A DNA stretch of 64,000 nucleotides from CBCYMI01 sp965183855 (GCA_965183855.1 CBCYMI010000003.1:1-64000); one strand, 5' to 3'; positions 9,786 to 20,229 are shown, counted from the first letter of the stretch. Numbers and translations are program-made. The notes: generated by a model from the sequence alone, not told the origin.

Positions 9786-10257
9786 ATTTTACTGTTTAAT
9801 CTTGAATATAATCAGGATGCTTTCTGATACGAAAGATTATATTCCAAATGATTCTGGAACATTGAAAAATAGGATCTCAATGTTCCAGATAAACAATACG
9901 TATAGCTGAACTCTCAAATAATCTGTATCTATTCAGTTAGAATTTCAATTAGAACTCTCTTCTATCCCTCCCCAGAGAATAATGATAAACTTTAGCACCC
10001 ATAATAATTACTCTAAAATAAATAGAGAATTTTTATGGAATAAGAATATAATATTTCTTTGTCAAGAACTTATAAATATAATACTTTTATAAAATAAACA
10101 TGTCATAAACTTTTATTTATATAAAAAATTAAAAAATATTATTATTTTTTTTTATAACCATGTGAGTATTTAAAATATAAATTATAAATATATTTTATAT
10201 TTTTATTAGTTAAATTAGTTAAATCAGATCATCATATTAAACAACCAAAAGCTTTAA
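9786..10257. other. Spacer, no gene seen
   Basis: AT-rich, with the hairpin at 9854-9888 as its only clear structure. No ORF with a plausible start and RBS was found. Confidence 0.6.
9854..9888 (+). terminator. Hairpin downstream of the rne-dsbA run
   Basis: Perfect 12-bp stem (CTGGAACATTGA with TCAATGTTCCAG) and an 11-nt loop, about 70 nt after the DsbA-like stop. It lacks a following T-run, so it may be an mRNA 3' stabiliser rather than a classical intrinsic terminator. Confidence 0.45.
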
Positions 10258-10942
10258 GGGCTGTTCCATTTAATTAATATATTGTTTGCTTCATTATTTT
10301 ATTGGTTTCAATTACATTTTTGGTTTTGAAGTGTTAAACTGCCAGACACATTCCCTCAAGAAACTCCAAAATGCTCTTGAGGCTACACTCTTGAATTTTG
10401 CGCTTATCGTATTTGCTCTGATTCCAAAATTTCTCAATTGCGTTAATGTGATAATGCTTTTCTGCAAATAGCTTTGACTGATTGATACAAGCATTGCTTA
10501 AAACTGCTCACATCCAATGCATGATACCCAAACAATCCGTATAAACAATGCGATCTTTGCGTTCAATAATGGGCATTAAATCTTATTTGAGTTATATCAT
10601 GGTATACACCTCATACCCACACTTTAGCAAAGCACAAAAACAACCCCTTTCTTGCCACATCTTTTACATGCCGAGCTTTGCAAACACTGCCAAACATCTC
10701 TCATCAATTTCAATCTCACTCCCGAAACTTTTATGAGATTCTGGCTTTATTTGAAAAGCAATCCTTTCGTAAAATTGTTGAAAGAAATAGAGCGGTCTCT
10801 TGCGATTTATATCAACCCGTTCGGTTACACAATATGTTGTCATGCCCGAAACAATAAACGTTTCTATCAGCTCGCTTTGTTTAAAATCTGCTCTTTCTCA
10901 TACCTCCTCAGATAACAAATCTCAGTTATCTAGAACAGCTCC
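10258..10942 (-). mobile_element. Decayed IS1595-family (IS1016-like) element, copy A
   Basis: Reading the minus strand gives broken transposase pieces: EIEIDERCLAVF, MPIIERKDRIVYTD, then HINAIEKFWNQSK and FLRECVWQFNTS. These match the order of DDE-type IS1016 transposases (acidic motif, YTD, HINGIENFWNQAK, ECEWRFN). The ends carry an imperfect inverted repeat around GGGCTGTTCCA (left) and GAGCTGTTCTA (right). Several frameshifts make it non-functional. A related copy lies at 59474-60184 in the opposite orientation. Confidence 0.85.
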
Positions 10943-11112
10943 AAACTTTAAATATATCAAAAAACACAATTATGATATAATATATGATAAAATAGAAGTA
11001 AGTTTCAGAATTTGAAAAATACGTATTTTATTATAATTAACCGATCGAATCTGTTTTTTCCGATCGTTTAAATACATATAAAAGAGATAAAAATAATTTG
11101 AGAAAATAAATA

Positions 11113-11206
11113 TTATTTCAAATAATCTGAAATATAATCAATCAAACGCTTTGTTAAAGAATGTCTACGACTTGTATCTGACCATATAGCATAAATTTCC
11201 AAATCA
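11113..11206 (-). pseudogene. C-terminal fragment of a LysR-type regulator
   Basis: The minus strand encodes about 30 residues ending DYLK then stop (PDLEIYAIWSDT, then SLTKRLIDYISDYL). This resembles the extreme C-terminus of LysR effector domains. Nothing of the DNA-binding part remains nearby. It abuts the PhzF fragment on the other strand, so a rearrangement joined two unrelated remnants. Confidence 0.5.
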
Positions 11207-11440
11207 GGCATAGAGTATGAATTTCGTTATTTTATACCTCAATATGGAATATTGGAAGGAAAAGCAACAGGCTCTGCAAATGCTATTTTATTAGCTTATT
11301 GGATTGACAGAATAAAACAGTCTTTCTTTCGATCATTACAATTATCACCAGATAGAGCACTTCATTTAGGTAAATTTCATAATAACAAATTATGGATTAG
11401 TGGTCGTATTATTGATTTTTCCCAAAATATCAAATAAACT
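11207..11440 (+). pseudogene. C-terminal fragment of a PhzF-family isomerase
   Basis: About 70 residues: EYEFRYFIPQYGILEGKATG, SANAILLAYW, then KLWISGRIIDF and stop. The pattern (acidic/ATGSAN loop, then a final V-SGRA-type strand) matches the C-terminal half of PhzF-like epimerases/isomerases. No N-terminal half is present, so it is a remnant. It ends about 15 nt before egtB. Confidence 0.5.
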
Positions 11441-11454
11441 AAGAGAGGGTGTAC

Positions 11455-12717
11455 ATGCAAAATAAAAAAGAAATACTTATAACAGACTTTCTGTCTATTC
11501 GTAAAAACAGTGAGAAATTCACAGTGGATTTACAAATAGAGGATTATGGTCTGCAAGCTATTACAGAAACCAATCCTGCAAAATGGCATCTTGCTCATAC
11601 CAGCTGGTTTTTTGAAACCTTTTTACTTAACCCTTTTTTACCAAATTATAAATGCTTTCATCCTGAATATGAAACCTTGTTTAATTCCTATTATGCTCTC
11701 ATTGGAACGCCTTTTGAACGTTCAAAGCGTGGATTATTATCAAGACCCGTTGTTAAGGAAGTTTATAAGTATAGAACTTATATTACAGATCATGTTCCAA
11801 TCCTTCTTAAACACGTGTTTAATGATGAGATCGCAAACAGATTAGAACTTGGAATTCAGCATGAAATGCAGTACCAAGAATTATTTTTTACAGATATAAA
11901 ATATAATTTTTTCCAAAATCCACTTAGACCAACCTATAGAGAACTTACAAAACCAAACATCAAATTTTCTAAAAACAATACAGAAGATTGGCAAAGTTTT
12001 CCAGCCAAGCTCATTCAATGTGGAATCCCTGATACCTCAACAGAGTTTCACTTTGATAATAAAACCCCCTCTCATCCAGTCTGGCTACAACCCTTTGCAA
12101 TTCATAAAACACTAGTTACAAATGCTCACTATCTAGAATTTATAGAAAATGATGGATATTCAAGACAGGAATTATGGCTCAGTGATGGGTGGGATTTTAT
12201 TCAAGAAAATCATATCAACGCCTCTTTATGTTGGGAGAAAAATGAAAAAGAATGGAATATGTTTACATTAACTGGCATGCAGTCTGTCAATCCTAAATCA
12301 CCTATTTGCCATGTAAGCTATTATGAAGCAGATGCATTTGCTCGCTGGAAAAACTGCCGACTACCAACAGAATTTGAATGGGAACATGCCACCACAAGCT
12401 TGCCTGTTCAAGGAAAAGATTTATCCTCTGATATCCTCCATCCAATTCCTACAAAATCAGGGGATAATCTATCACAATTTTACGGAGATGTCTGGGAATG
12501 GACTTCAAGTGCCTATAGCCCCTATCCTGGATTTCGACCCAATAAAGATGCTATTGGAGAATATAATGGTAAATTTATGAGCAATCAATTTATACTTCGT
12601 GGTGGCTCTTGTGTTACTCCTAAAAAACAAATACGCAAAACATATCGTAATTTTTTTCCACCGAATACTCGTTGGCAATTCTCAGGCATTCAACTTGCAA
12701 AGAATATTTCAATATGA
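11455..12717 (+). CDS. egtB: Ergothioneine biosynthesis protein EgtB (sulfoxide synthase), possible iron-ligand change
   Basis: EgtB is a non-haem iron enzyme joining hercynine to a cysteine-containing thiol as a sulfoxide. ATG 11455 is chosen: an AAGAGAGGG ribosome site lies just upstream and GTG 11449 falls inside it. The N-terminal DinB-like domain contains WHLAHTSWFFETF (His48) and the C-terminal FGE-sulfatase domain ends with the typical GDVWEWTSS and LRGGSC motifs. The family iron motif is HX3HXE; here it reads His136-Glu-Met-Gln-Tyr140-Gln-Glu142, so the second His is Tyr (codon TAC, one change from CAC). The protein is otherwise full length. Activity is therefore uncertain. Its stop overlaps egtD by 4 nt. 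Confidence 0.92.
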   Translation: MQNKKEILITDFLSIRKNSEKFTVDLQIEDYGLQAITETNPAKWHLAHTSWFFETFLLNPFLPNYKCFHPEYETLFNSYYALIGTPFERSKRGLLSRPVVKEVYKYRTYITDHVPILLKHVFNDEIANRLELGIQHEMQYQELFFTDIKYNFFQNPLRPTYRELTKPNIKFSKNNTEDWQSFPAKLIQCGIPDTSTEFHFDNKTPSHPVWLQPFAIHKTLVTNAHYLEFIENDGYSRQELWLSDGWDFIQENHINASLCWEKNEKEWNMFTLTGMQSVNPKSPICHVSYYEADAFARWKNCRLPTEFEWEHATTSLPVQGKDLSSDILHPIPTKSGDNLSQFYGDVWEWTSSAYSPYPGFRPNKDAIGEYNGKFMSNQFILRGGSCVTPKKQIRKTYRNFFPPNTRWQFSGIQLAKNISI

Positions 12718-13649
12718 CAAAAGCAAGCATCACCAAAATTCAAAATGAAATTCTGGCAGGATTGTTAGCATCTCAAAAATGGATTTCTTCTAAATATTTT
12801 TATGATGATTATGGCTCCGCATTATTTGAAAAGATTACATGCCTCCCTGAATATTATCTGACCAGAACCGAAGCCTCTATTTTAAACCATTATACACATG
12901 AAATTGCAGCGTGTTTTGAAAAAGAAGCTATCATTATTGAGCCTGGTGCAGGAAACTGTACAAAAATCAGACTCCTTATCCCCACCATTAAACCAAAAGC
13001 CTATATTGCACAGGACGTCTCTGCAAAACTCTTAAATAAATCCATTCAAAATCTTAAATCTGAATTTCCAGAACTTAGTATCATTGGTATTATTGGAGAT
13101 TTTCTGCTTCCTATTAAACTTAAACAATCTTTTAAAAACAATAAAAAATATGTTTTTTATCCAGGTTCTACAATTGGAAATTTTTCTATACAAGACGCAA
13201 TTTTATTTTTAAAAAGCATGCGAGCATTAATTGGTTCCAATGGAGGATTATTATTAGGTGCTGACCTTTATAATAAAGATATCCGAATATTGGAAGCGGC
13301 GTATAATGACGCTCAAGGCGTTACAGCTTCATTTAATTTAAATATTCTTAATCATATCAATACTTATCTCGATCAAAAAATTCGATTGGAGAATTTCAGA
13401 CATTATGCATTTTATAATAAATCCAAGAAATGTATAGAAATGTATCTGATTTCAAAAACAAATCATGAGTATGAGATTTTAGGAAATAAAATTACGTTTT
13501 CCAAAAATGAACCCATTCATACTGAAAATTCTTATAAATATGGTAAGAAAGAGATTGAAAGCATGGCTCATACATCCAGTTTTAAAATAAAGCGATTTTG
13601 GAAAGATAAACGTAACTTATTCAGTGTCAGCTTTTTAAGTGCGGTATAA
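12714..13649 (+). CDS. egtD: L-histidine N-alpha-methyltransferase EgtD
   Basis: SAM-dependent enzyme that trimethylates histidine to hercynine, the first step of ergothioneine synthesis. I chose ATG 12714, which overlaps the egtB stop as ATGA, over an in-frame ATG 42 nt earlier inside egtB. The family N-terminal signature YFYDDYGSALFEKI and LPEYYLTRTEASIL is present, then the SAM site IEPGAGNCTKIRLL and the FYPGSTIGNF motif. Length (311 aa) is normal. Adjacent egtB-egtD without egtC or egtE is a common proteobacterial layout. Confidence 0.94.
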   Translation: MTKASITKIQNEILAGLLASQKWISSKYFYDDYGSALFEKITCLPEYYLTRTEASILNHYTHEIAACFEKEAIIIEPGAGNCTKIRLLIPTIKPKAYIAQDVSAKLLNKSIQNLKSEFPELSIIGIIGDFLLPIKLKQSFKNNKKYVFYPGSTIGNFSIQDAILFLKSMRALIGSNGGLLLGADLYNKDIRILEAAYNDAQGVTASFNLNILNHINTYLDQKIRLENFRHYAFYNKSKKCIEMYLISKTNHEYEILGNKITFSKNEPIHTENSYKYGKKEIESMAHTSSFKIKRFWKDKRNLFSVSFLSAV

Positions 13650-13729
13650 TTACAAATCCAATTTGAAAAAATACATATAATTTCTATCTTATGAGAAGAA
13701 GATTTGAGCCTTTTTGATCCTAAACTTAG

Positions 13730-14146
13730 CTAATCAGATTCTTCTAAAGAATTGGAATCTGCAATCTCTAAAAAGCGGGTTTTTACTTCAGGAAGATTCC
13801 ATTTTATTTCAGTTGCGGAATCTGGAGCTGAATAAATATTGCGTGCAATTTCATAGTCTTGTTTATTAAAAATATGGTAAAAAGGTAATGTGAACTCTAA
13901 ATCATATTGATCAAATTTACTAACAGGGTTAAATATTTTTCTATAACTTTCTTTATCTGTCCCATTCATGTTTTTCTTTGTGCGTTTAGGATCTATTCTA
14001 TAAAACATCATGTCAGGAGCATATTTATTAAAAATATATCTTACTTTATTTTTTATCTCTTCTGTATTCTCATCTTTTTTACGATAAAGATAATCAAGGT
14101 TAATCGAAATAATATTAAATAAAATCAACACAGTCAATATTATCAA
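13730..14146 (-). CDS. Hypothetical membrane-anchored protein
   Basis: 138 aa. Residues 1-17 form a hydrophobic segment (signal or anchor), then a charged soluble region with the stretches KVRYIFNKYAPDMMFY and LEFTLPFYHIFNKQDYEIAR. No family was recognised. It is convergent with egtD. Codon use resembles its neighbours, and the ORF has no internal damage, so I favour a real but unknown protein. Confidence 0.5.
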   Translation of the reverse strand: MIILTVLILFNIISINLDYLYRKKDENTEEIKNKVRYIFNKYAPDMMFYRIDPKRTKKNMNGTDKESYRKIFNPVSKFDQYDLEFTLPFYHIFNKQDYEIARNIYSAPDSATEIKWNLPEVKTRFLEIADSNSLEESD

Positions 14147-14671
14147 TATCTCTCATTCAAACGGTTAATTTTTCCCAGAAAATTAGTCCATATAATAAGA
14201 AACCAAATGTCATAAAAAATAAGATATTCAAAACAAAAAGCTATTTTATATATATATTTATTAATTTAAACTTCATAATACTTATTTCTCTTTATTGCAT
14301 ATATTGACAAAGAATATACCTCATCAAGTATAAATCATAATATCCTAAATTCCTTTATATAATTATAATATAAACATAATTTAGGAATAATTTGAGATAA
14401 TATTTCCTTCAAAGATTAAAATAATAAAATTAAGCTGATATATTTTATAAAAAACCTTCATTTTATTTTCAAAATGATATGAGTTCGATTTTAAGCTTGT
14501 TTCTTTAAAGCTGATAAACATCTATCAAGACTGCACACATATATATATTTGAAAATCAATAAAAACCAATCACTCATATATTGATCATCCAGCATTTAAA
14601 CTATCTCAATCAAAAATATTTTTAAAATTTCGTGATTATATTTTAAAGTTTGGGTCTTGTATTTATTAAAA
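14147..14671. other. Spacer, no gene seen
   Basis: Very AT-rich 525 bp upstream of the hypothetical gene and downstream of tRNA-Val. No convincing ORF or RNA structure was recognised. Confidence 0.55.
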
Positions 14672-14747
14672 TGGTGGGCGGTGAGAGGTTCGAACTCCCG
14701 ACCTCCTGGGTGTAAACCAGATGCTCTTCCAGCTGAGCTAACCGCCC
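14672..14747 (-). tRNA. tRNA-Val (anticodon TAC)
   Basis: Full cloverleaf on the minus strand. The 7-bp acceptor stem is GGGCGGT/ACCGCCC, the D arm GCTC/GAGC, the anticodon stem TCTGG/CCAGG with loop TTTACAC, and the T arm GGGAG/CTCTC with TTCGAAC. Discriminator A and the CCA end are encoded. The 76-nt length is normal. Confidence 0.97.
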
Positions 14748-14911
14748 ATATTTAAAACACAGTAAGAAGGAAATAAAATGAAAAAAGCAATTTGTCAAAG
14801 CATTATTATAAAAAAAGAATCTATCATCTGAATATATGCCTATTTCTTATTTCTTGGCAGCTTCATACAAAACATACCATATATTTTTTTTGCACATTTC
14901 TTGATTTTTTT

Positions 14912-15250
14912 TTAAACTTTAGGTCGTTCTGCCTCAGGAAAAATACATATATGATCATTCATTCCAGCTTCAAGTGCATGTAAATGCACATCCTGAAACC
15001 CTGGTAAAACCAGCTTTTGTTTTAAATCTGTGATTTTCGTTTCAGGACGAATATAGGCAGATATTTCTTCTTCTGTACCAACAGCCAAAATTTTTCCATT
15101 TTGACCAATTGCAATTAAATCTACCCATAACTTATCTGGATTAACCGTATATATTATTGCATTTTTAAAAATACGAACAGTATGATCAGTATAAGCATGC
15201 ATACCTGTTCAAAACAAACTAAAATAGAAAAAAACAAAACAACGTAACAT
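14912..15250 (-). pseudogene. Truncated amidohydrolase_3 family gene (YtcJ-like), N-terminal fragment
   Basis: The readable part (from ATG 15202) gives HTVRIFKNAIIYTVNPDKLW, then a glycine-rich turn ILAVGTEEEI and LPGFQDVHLHALEAGM, matching the N-terminal beta-sandwich and the HxH metal motif of amidohydrolase_3 enzymes. The catalytic barrel is missing. A likely signal peptide just upstream (MLRCFVFFYFSLF) is cut from the body by an in-frame TGA. Both ends are damaged, so the gene is dead. Confidence 0.75.
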
Positions 15251-15377
15251 AAAAACCTCAATAAAATGCTCTAATATTAAAACCGATTATCTTTATCTAT
15301 TAAATATCCAAAGTTAAAACAAACCTTGTTTTCTATATATAAATTCAGTTTAACCAAAAGAGCATTTAAATTTTCTT

Positions 15378-17783
15378 TTAGTGTGTCATTAGAGGATCTT
15401 CTATATCATCTTTTGCCTGTTTTGATACATTCGCATCTTCTTCATCTGGATTCCATTCAATCGGTGTCAATGGCATAACAAGAGCTGCATCAACAACTTC
15501 ATCAACGGTAGAAACAGTTTTAATCTCAACTTCTTTTTTTACATTTTCTGGAATATCTACAAGATCCTTTTCATTATCCTTTGGAATTAGAACCATTTTT
15601 ACACCCCCACGCATGGCTGCCAAAAGCTTTTCTTTCAAACCACCGATTGGTAAAACACGCCCTCTTAACGTAATTTCACCTGTCATTGCAATATCCTTAC
15701 GAACAGGAACGCCTGTTAAAACAGATAAGATTGCAGTAACCATTGCAATACCAGCAGAGGGACCATCCTTAGGCGTTGCCCCTTCTGGAACATGAACATG
15801 AATATCTGTTTTCATAAAAACATTTGGCTTTATTCCAAAACTTTCAGCACGAGATTGTACATAAGAGCTTGCAGCTGAAATAGATTCTTTCATAACATCC
15901 CTAAGATTTCCAGTTACCGTCATGCGTCCTTTACCATGCATGGTTACTGCCTCTATGGTTAATAAATCTCCTCCGGCTTCTGTCCAGGCCAAACCCGTTA
16001 CAATACCAATTTGATCCTCTCCCTCTGTTTCACCATAATGGAATTTCCGTACACCTGCATATTTATGTAAATTTTTAGGCGTTATAGATATAGAGTTTAC
16101 TTCTCCTTTTTCAATAGAATGGACTGCTTTTCTAACTAGATTTGCAATTTCTCTTTCCAGACTTCTAACGCCTGCCTCTCTTGTATAATATTGGATCAAA
16201 TTTAAAATTGCACTATCAGAAATCTTCCATTCTTCCTGTTTCAATGCATGATTTTTAAACTGTTTTGGAATTAAATGCCGTTTAGCAATTTGTAGTTTTT
16301 CTTCTTCTGTATAGCCTGGAATTCGTATGATTTCCATTCTATCCAATAAAGGTTGAGCCATGTTTAAACTATTTGCTGTTGTAATAAACATAATTTCTGA
16401 AAGATCATAATCAATCTCAAGATAATGATCATTAAATTTATTATTTTGCTCTGGATCCAATACTTCCAATAATGCAGAAGATGGATCCCCTCTAAAATCT
16501 GATCCTAGCTTGTCAACTTCATCAAGTAAAAATAACGGGTTGACATATTTGACTTTCTTCATAGATTGTATAATACGTCCTGGCATAGAGCCTATATAGG
16601 TTCTCCTATGCCCCCTGATTTCTGCCTCATCTCTTACGCCTCCCAAAGAAACACGAACGAATTCTCTTTGTGTTGCACGTGCAATAGAGCGTCCAAGAGA
16701 CGTTTTTCCAACCCCTGGAGGACCAACCAGACATAAAATTGGACCTTTAAGCTTGCGCGTTCTAAGTAAAACAGCAAGGTGCTCTAAAATTCTCTGTTTA
16801 ACTTTTTCTAATCCATAATGCTCTTCATCTAGAATTTTCTTTGCTGTACTTAAATCAATTTTTAGCTTTTTATACTTACCCCATGGAATACTTAATAACC
16901 AATCAAGATAGTTTCGAACCACTGTCGATTCTGCAGACATAAAATTCATCTTACGTAATTTCTTTAATTCTGTCAGACCTTTTTGTTTTGCTTCTTTACT
17001 TAATTTTGTTTTTTCTATTTTTTCCTGTAATTCTCCCAACTCATCATGCTCTTCGTCATGATCTCCTAATTCTTTTTGGATTGCCTTCATTTGTTCATTT
17101 AAATAATATTCACGCTGGGTTTTTTCCATTTGACGCTTTACACGTGAACGGATCTTTTTTTCAACCTGAAGCACTCCAATTTCAGATTCCATCAATGCAT
17201 AAACATATTCAAGCCGATCAACAATATCAGGCATTTCCAGTAAATTCTGTTTTTCTTCAATTTTAATTGATAAATGTGCAGCAATTGTATCTGCCAGTTT
17301 TGAAGGCTCTTTCGTTTTTAAAATTGCACCACTAACTTCAGGAGAAATTCGTTTATTAAGCTTAATATATTTTTCAAACTGCTCAATCACAGTACGCATA
17401 TAAGCTTTTGCTTCAGCATTCTCATTTTGATACTCATTCTCTTCTATAATGACGGCTTCAGCTTCAAAAAATGCATCATTTTCCGTATATTTTATTGCTT
17501 TTGCACGGCAAAGACCCTCTACTAAAACCTTAACTGTACCATCTGGTAATTTCAAAAGTTGTAATACAGTTCCAACAACGCCAATATTATATATTTCATC
17601 CTTTTCAGGAGTATCATCACTATGCTTTTTTTGTGTTAACAACAAGATCTTCTTATTGGATTTCATTACCTCTTCCAGTGCAGATACGGACTTTTCCCGT
17701 CCCACGAATAATGGAACAATCATGCTTGGAAAAATAACAATATCTCTTAATGGAAGAACTGGGTAAATCTGACTTTCTGTCAT
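15378..17783 (-). CDS. lon: ATP-dependent protease La (Lon)
   Basis: Cytosolic hexameric AAA+ protease (801 aa) that degrades misfolded and regulatory proteins. The N-terminal LAN domain starts PVLPLRDIVIFPSMIVPLFV. A coiled-coil region follows. The AAA+ module has Walker A GPPGVGKT (~353) and Walker B FLLDEVDK. The C-terminal protease domain has the PKDGPSAG motif with catalytic Ser ~676 and the downstream Lys. The same-strand order tig, clpP, clpX, lon is conserved in alphaproteobacteria. An HU gene that often follows lon was not found here; the broken amidohydrolase occupies that place. Confidence 0.97.
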   Translation of the reverse strand: MTESQIYPVLPLRDIVIFPSMIVPLFVGREKSVSALEEVMKSNKKILLLTQKKHSDDTPEKDEIYNIGVVGTVLQLLKLPDGTVKVLVEGLCRAKAIKYTENDAFFEAEAVIIEENEYQNENAEAKAYMRTVIEQFEKYIKLNKRISPEVSGAILKTKEPSKLADTIAAHLSIKIEEKQNLLEMPDIVDRLEYVYALMESEIGVLQVEKKIRSRVKRQMEKTQREYYLNEQMKAIQKELGDHDEEHDELGELQEKIEKTKLSKEAKQKGLTELKKLRKMNFMSAESTVVRNYLDWLLSIPWGKYKKLKIDLSTAKKILDEEHYGLEKVKQRILEHLAVLLRTRKLKGPILCLVGPPGVGKTSLGRSIARATQREFVRVSLGGVRDEAEIRGHRRTYIGSMPGRIIQSMKKVKYVNPLFLLDEVDKLGSDFRGDPSSALLEVLDPEQNNKFNDHYLEIDYDLSEIMFITTANSLNMAQPLLDRMEIIRIPGYTEEEKLQIAKRHLIPKQFKNHALKQEEWKISDSAILNLIQYYTREAGVRSLEREIANLVRKAVHSIEKGEVNSISITPKNLHKYAGVRKFHYGETEGEDQIGIVTGLAWTEAGGDLLTIEAVTMHGKGRMTVTGNLRDVMKESISAASSYVQSRAESFGIKPNVFMKTDIHVHVPEGATPKDGPSAGIAMVTAILSVLTGVPVRKDIAMTGEITLRGRVLPIGGLKEKLLAAMRGGVKMVLIPKDNEKDLVDIPENVKKEVEIKTVSTVDEVVDAALVMPLTPIEWNPDEEDANVSKQAKDDIEDPLMTH

Positions 17784-18063
17784 ATATAAGGCTCCAAATC
17801 ATGCAAAATTTGCACTATTTTTAAATCATTTATTTTCACTGGCAATAATATATCTCATTCAAACAATTATCATACTAAGTATAGATATAATCATTATTTT
17901 CAGTGAAACAAGTAGGCATAAAATCATCTTCAGTTCCATGTATTCTGAAAATAATTTATTAACCCTATCGTGCTTTTCTTTAAATGAAGTAAATGATAAG
18001 ATAAAAATCAAAACTAGTTTTTATCCGAAAATGAGCCAGAAAGTTTGATTAAAAACAATCTGT

Positions 18064-19332
18064 TTAATAGCCTGTTTTCCCAGAACTTGCCTTACGTTCA
18101 GAGTAAATATATAAAGGCTTTGCTTTTTTCTCTATTACTTCTGCACTAACAACAACTTCTTCAACATTTTTGAAGCCTGGAAGCTCATACATTGTATCTA
18201 ACAATGCTTCTTCAATAATGGAACGCAACCCTCTCGCACCCGTTTTACGTTGAATGGCTTTTCTAGAAATCGCATTTAAGGCATCATCTGCAAATGTTAA
18301 CTGAACACCTTCCATTTTAAATAAAGATTGATATTGCTTTACCAATGCATTTTTAGGCTCTTTTAAAATTTTACACAAAGCATCTTCATCTAGATCCTCA
18401 AGAGTTGCAATAACAGGAAGCCTTCCTACAAATTCAGGAATTAATCCTATTTTAATCAGATCTTCAGATTCAATATCTTTTAAGATTTCTCCTACTCGTC
18501 TAGGATCTGAATCCTTAACATTTGCACCAAAACCAATGGAAGTATTTGTTTTTCGACTTGAAATAACTTTATGTAAATCAACAAATGCACCTGATACAAT
18601 AAATAAGATATTTGTCGTATCAACCTGCATAAATTCCTGTTGTGGATGCTTCCGTCCACCTTGGGGAGGAACACTTGCAACGGTTCCTTCCATAATCTTT
18701 AACAATGCCTGTTGCACCCCTTCTCCTGAAACATCACGTGTAATGGATGGATTATCAGATTTTCGGGAGATCTTATCAACCTCATCAATATAGACAATGC
18801 CACGCTGAGCTTTTTCAACATTATAATCAGAAGCTTGTAATAGTTTTAGAATAATATTCTCAACGTCCTCACCGACATAACCAGCCTCTGTAAGGGCTGT
18901 TGCATCTGCCATTGTAAAGGGAACATCAAGAATACGTGCAAGAGTTTGAGCTAATAGAGTTTTACCACATCCTGTCGGCCCAATTAATAAAATATTTGAT
19001 TTTGCCAGTTCAACATCAGAATGTTGATTCCCCTGTTCCAAACGTTTATAATGATTATGTACCGCAACAGAAAGAACACGTTTTGCATGATATTGACCAA
19101 TTACATAATCATTTAGAACCGTATTAATTTCTTCTGGAGTTGGAATGCCGTTTTTTGCTTTTACCAAAGAAGTTTTACCTTCTTCACGAATAATATCCAT
19201 GCATAATTCAACACATTCATCGCAAACAAAAACCGTAGGTCCTGCAATTAATTTATTCACTTCATGTTGACTTTTTCCACAAAAGGAACAATAGAGTGTA
19301 TTTTTGGTTTCATGATCTGTTGTTTTACTCAC
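18064..19332 (-). CDS. clpX: ClpX, ATPase subunit of ClpXP
   Basis: AAA+ unfoldase (422 aa) that recognises tagged substrates and feeds them to ClpP. The N-terminal zinc-binding domain has Cys15, Cys18, Cys37 and Cys40. Walker A GPTGCGKT is at 118-125 and Walker B IVYIDEVDK near 179-187. The ClpP-contacting IGF-type loop appears as IGFGANV, and the sensor region reads GRLPVIATL. The gene is 280 nt upstream of lon and about 270 nt downstream of clpP on the same strand, so each may have its own promoter. Confidence 0.97.
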   Translation of the reverse strand: MSKTTDHETKNTLYCSFCGKSQHEVNKLIAGPTVFVCDECVELCMDIIREEGKTSLVKAKNGIPTPEEINTVLNDYVIGQYHAKRVLSVAVHNHYKRLEQGNQHSDVELAKSNILLIGPTGCGKTLLAQTLARILDVPFTMADATALTEAGYVGEDVENIILKLLQASDYNVEKAQRGIVYIDEVDKISRKSDNPSITRDVSGEGVQQALLKIMEGTVASVPPQGGRKHPQQEFMQVDTTNILFIVSGAFVDLHKVISSRKTNTSIGFGANVKDSDPRRVGEILKDIESEDLIKIGLIPEFVGRLPVIATLEDLDEDALCKILKEPKNALVKQYQSLFKMEGVQLTFADDALNAISRKAIQRKTGARGLRSIIEEALLDTMYELPGFKNVEEVVVSAEVIEKKAKPLYIYSERKASSGKTGY

Positions 19333-19605
19333 TTTAAACTCCTTATTCCTGGCATTTATACAAATGTGATTATTCCTATTATTCGTACAAATATAAACCT
19401 ATTTATATATTCGTTATTCCCTTGCTTTTCAATACCAGCAATTTATATGCCATTCTATTTTATAAAATGGTTAGGTATAATCTTTCTTAAGATACTTCAG
19501 TTTTAAACTTTGAACTTAAAACACTTAAAACATACACAATAAAATATCTCTTATTTGTATAAAAGCTTATCAAATGAGTTTACCCTATGACAAATTTATC
19601 TGTTT

Positions 19606-20229
19606 TTAGTTGCTTTCATTCACTTTTCTTATTTCATAAACTTCATCGACAATTCCAAACTCTTTTGATTGTTGTGAATCCATAAAATAATCACGATCAA
19701 GCGTTTCTTCAATAATTTCATATGGCTGACCTGTATGTTTTACATAAATATTATTCAATCGTTTTTTAAGATTTAAAATATCTTCTGTATGTCTTAAAAT
19801 ATCAGATGCCTGCCCCCTTACCCCACCTGAAGGTTGGTGAACCATAATGCGCGCATTTGGAAGAGCAACTCTCATTCCTTTTTCTCCAGATGCAAGCAAG
19901 AGAGAACCCATAGAAGCTGCCTGACCAATACACACTGTTGAAACGGGAGAACGAATATATTGCATTGTATCATATATTGACAAACCAGAAGTCACAATGC
20001 CTCCAGGTGAATTAATATACATTGCAATTTCTTTTTTAGGGTTTTCTGATTCCAAAAATAATAATTGCGCTGTAATCAAGCTTGCCATATTATCTTCAAC
20101 TGTTCCCGTCAAAAAAATAATCCGTTCTTTTAACAATCTTGAAAAAATATCATAGGCACGCTCTCCCCTGCTTGTTTGTTCAACAACCATGGGAACAAGG
20201 TTCATCATAACATCTTGTGGGTCTTGCAT
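19606..20229 (-). CDS. clpP: ClpP, proteolytic subunit
   Basis: Serine protease (207 aa) that forms the double-ring chamber of ClpXP/ClpAP. The catalytic triad is Ser107 (in QAASMGSLLL), His131 (in MVHQPSGG) and Asp180 (in DRDYFM). The N-terminus DPQDVMMNLVPMVVEQTSRG is typical and includes the processed propeptide region. It lies between tig and clpX. Confidence 0.97.
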   Translation of the reverse strand: MQDPQDVMMNLVPMVVEQTSRGERAYDIFSRLLKERIIFLTGTVEDNMASLITAQLLFLESENPKKEIAMYINSPGGIVTSGLSIYDTMQYIRSPVSTVCIGQAASMGSLLLASGEKGMRVALPNARIMVHQPSGGVRGQASDILRHTEDILNLKKRLNNIYVKHTGQPYEIIEETLDRDYFMDSQQSKEFGIVDEVYEIRKVNESN

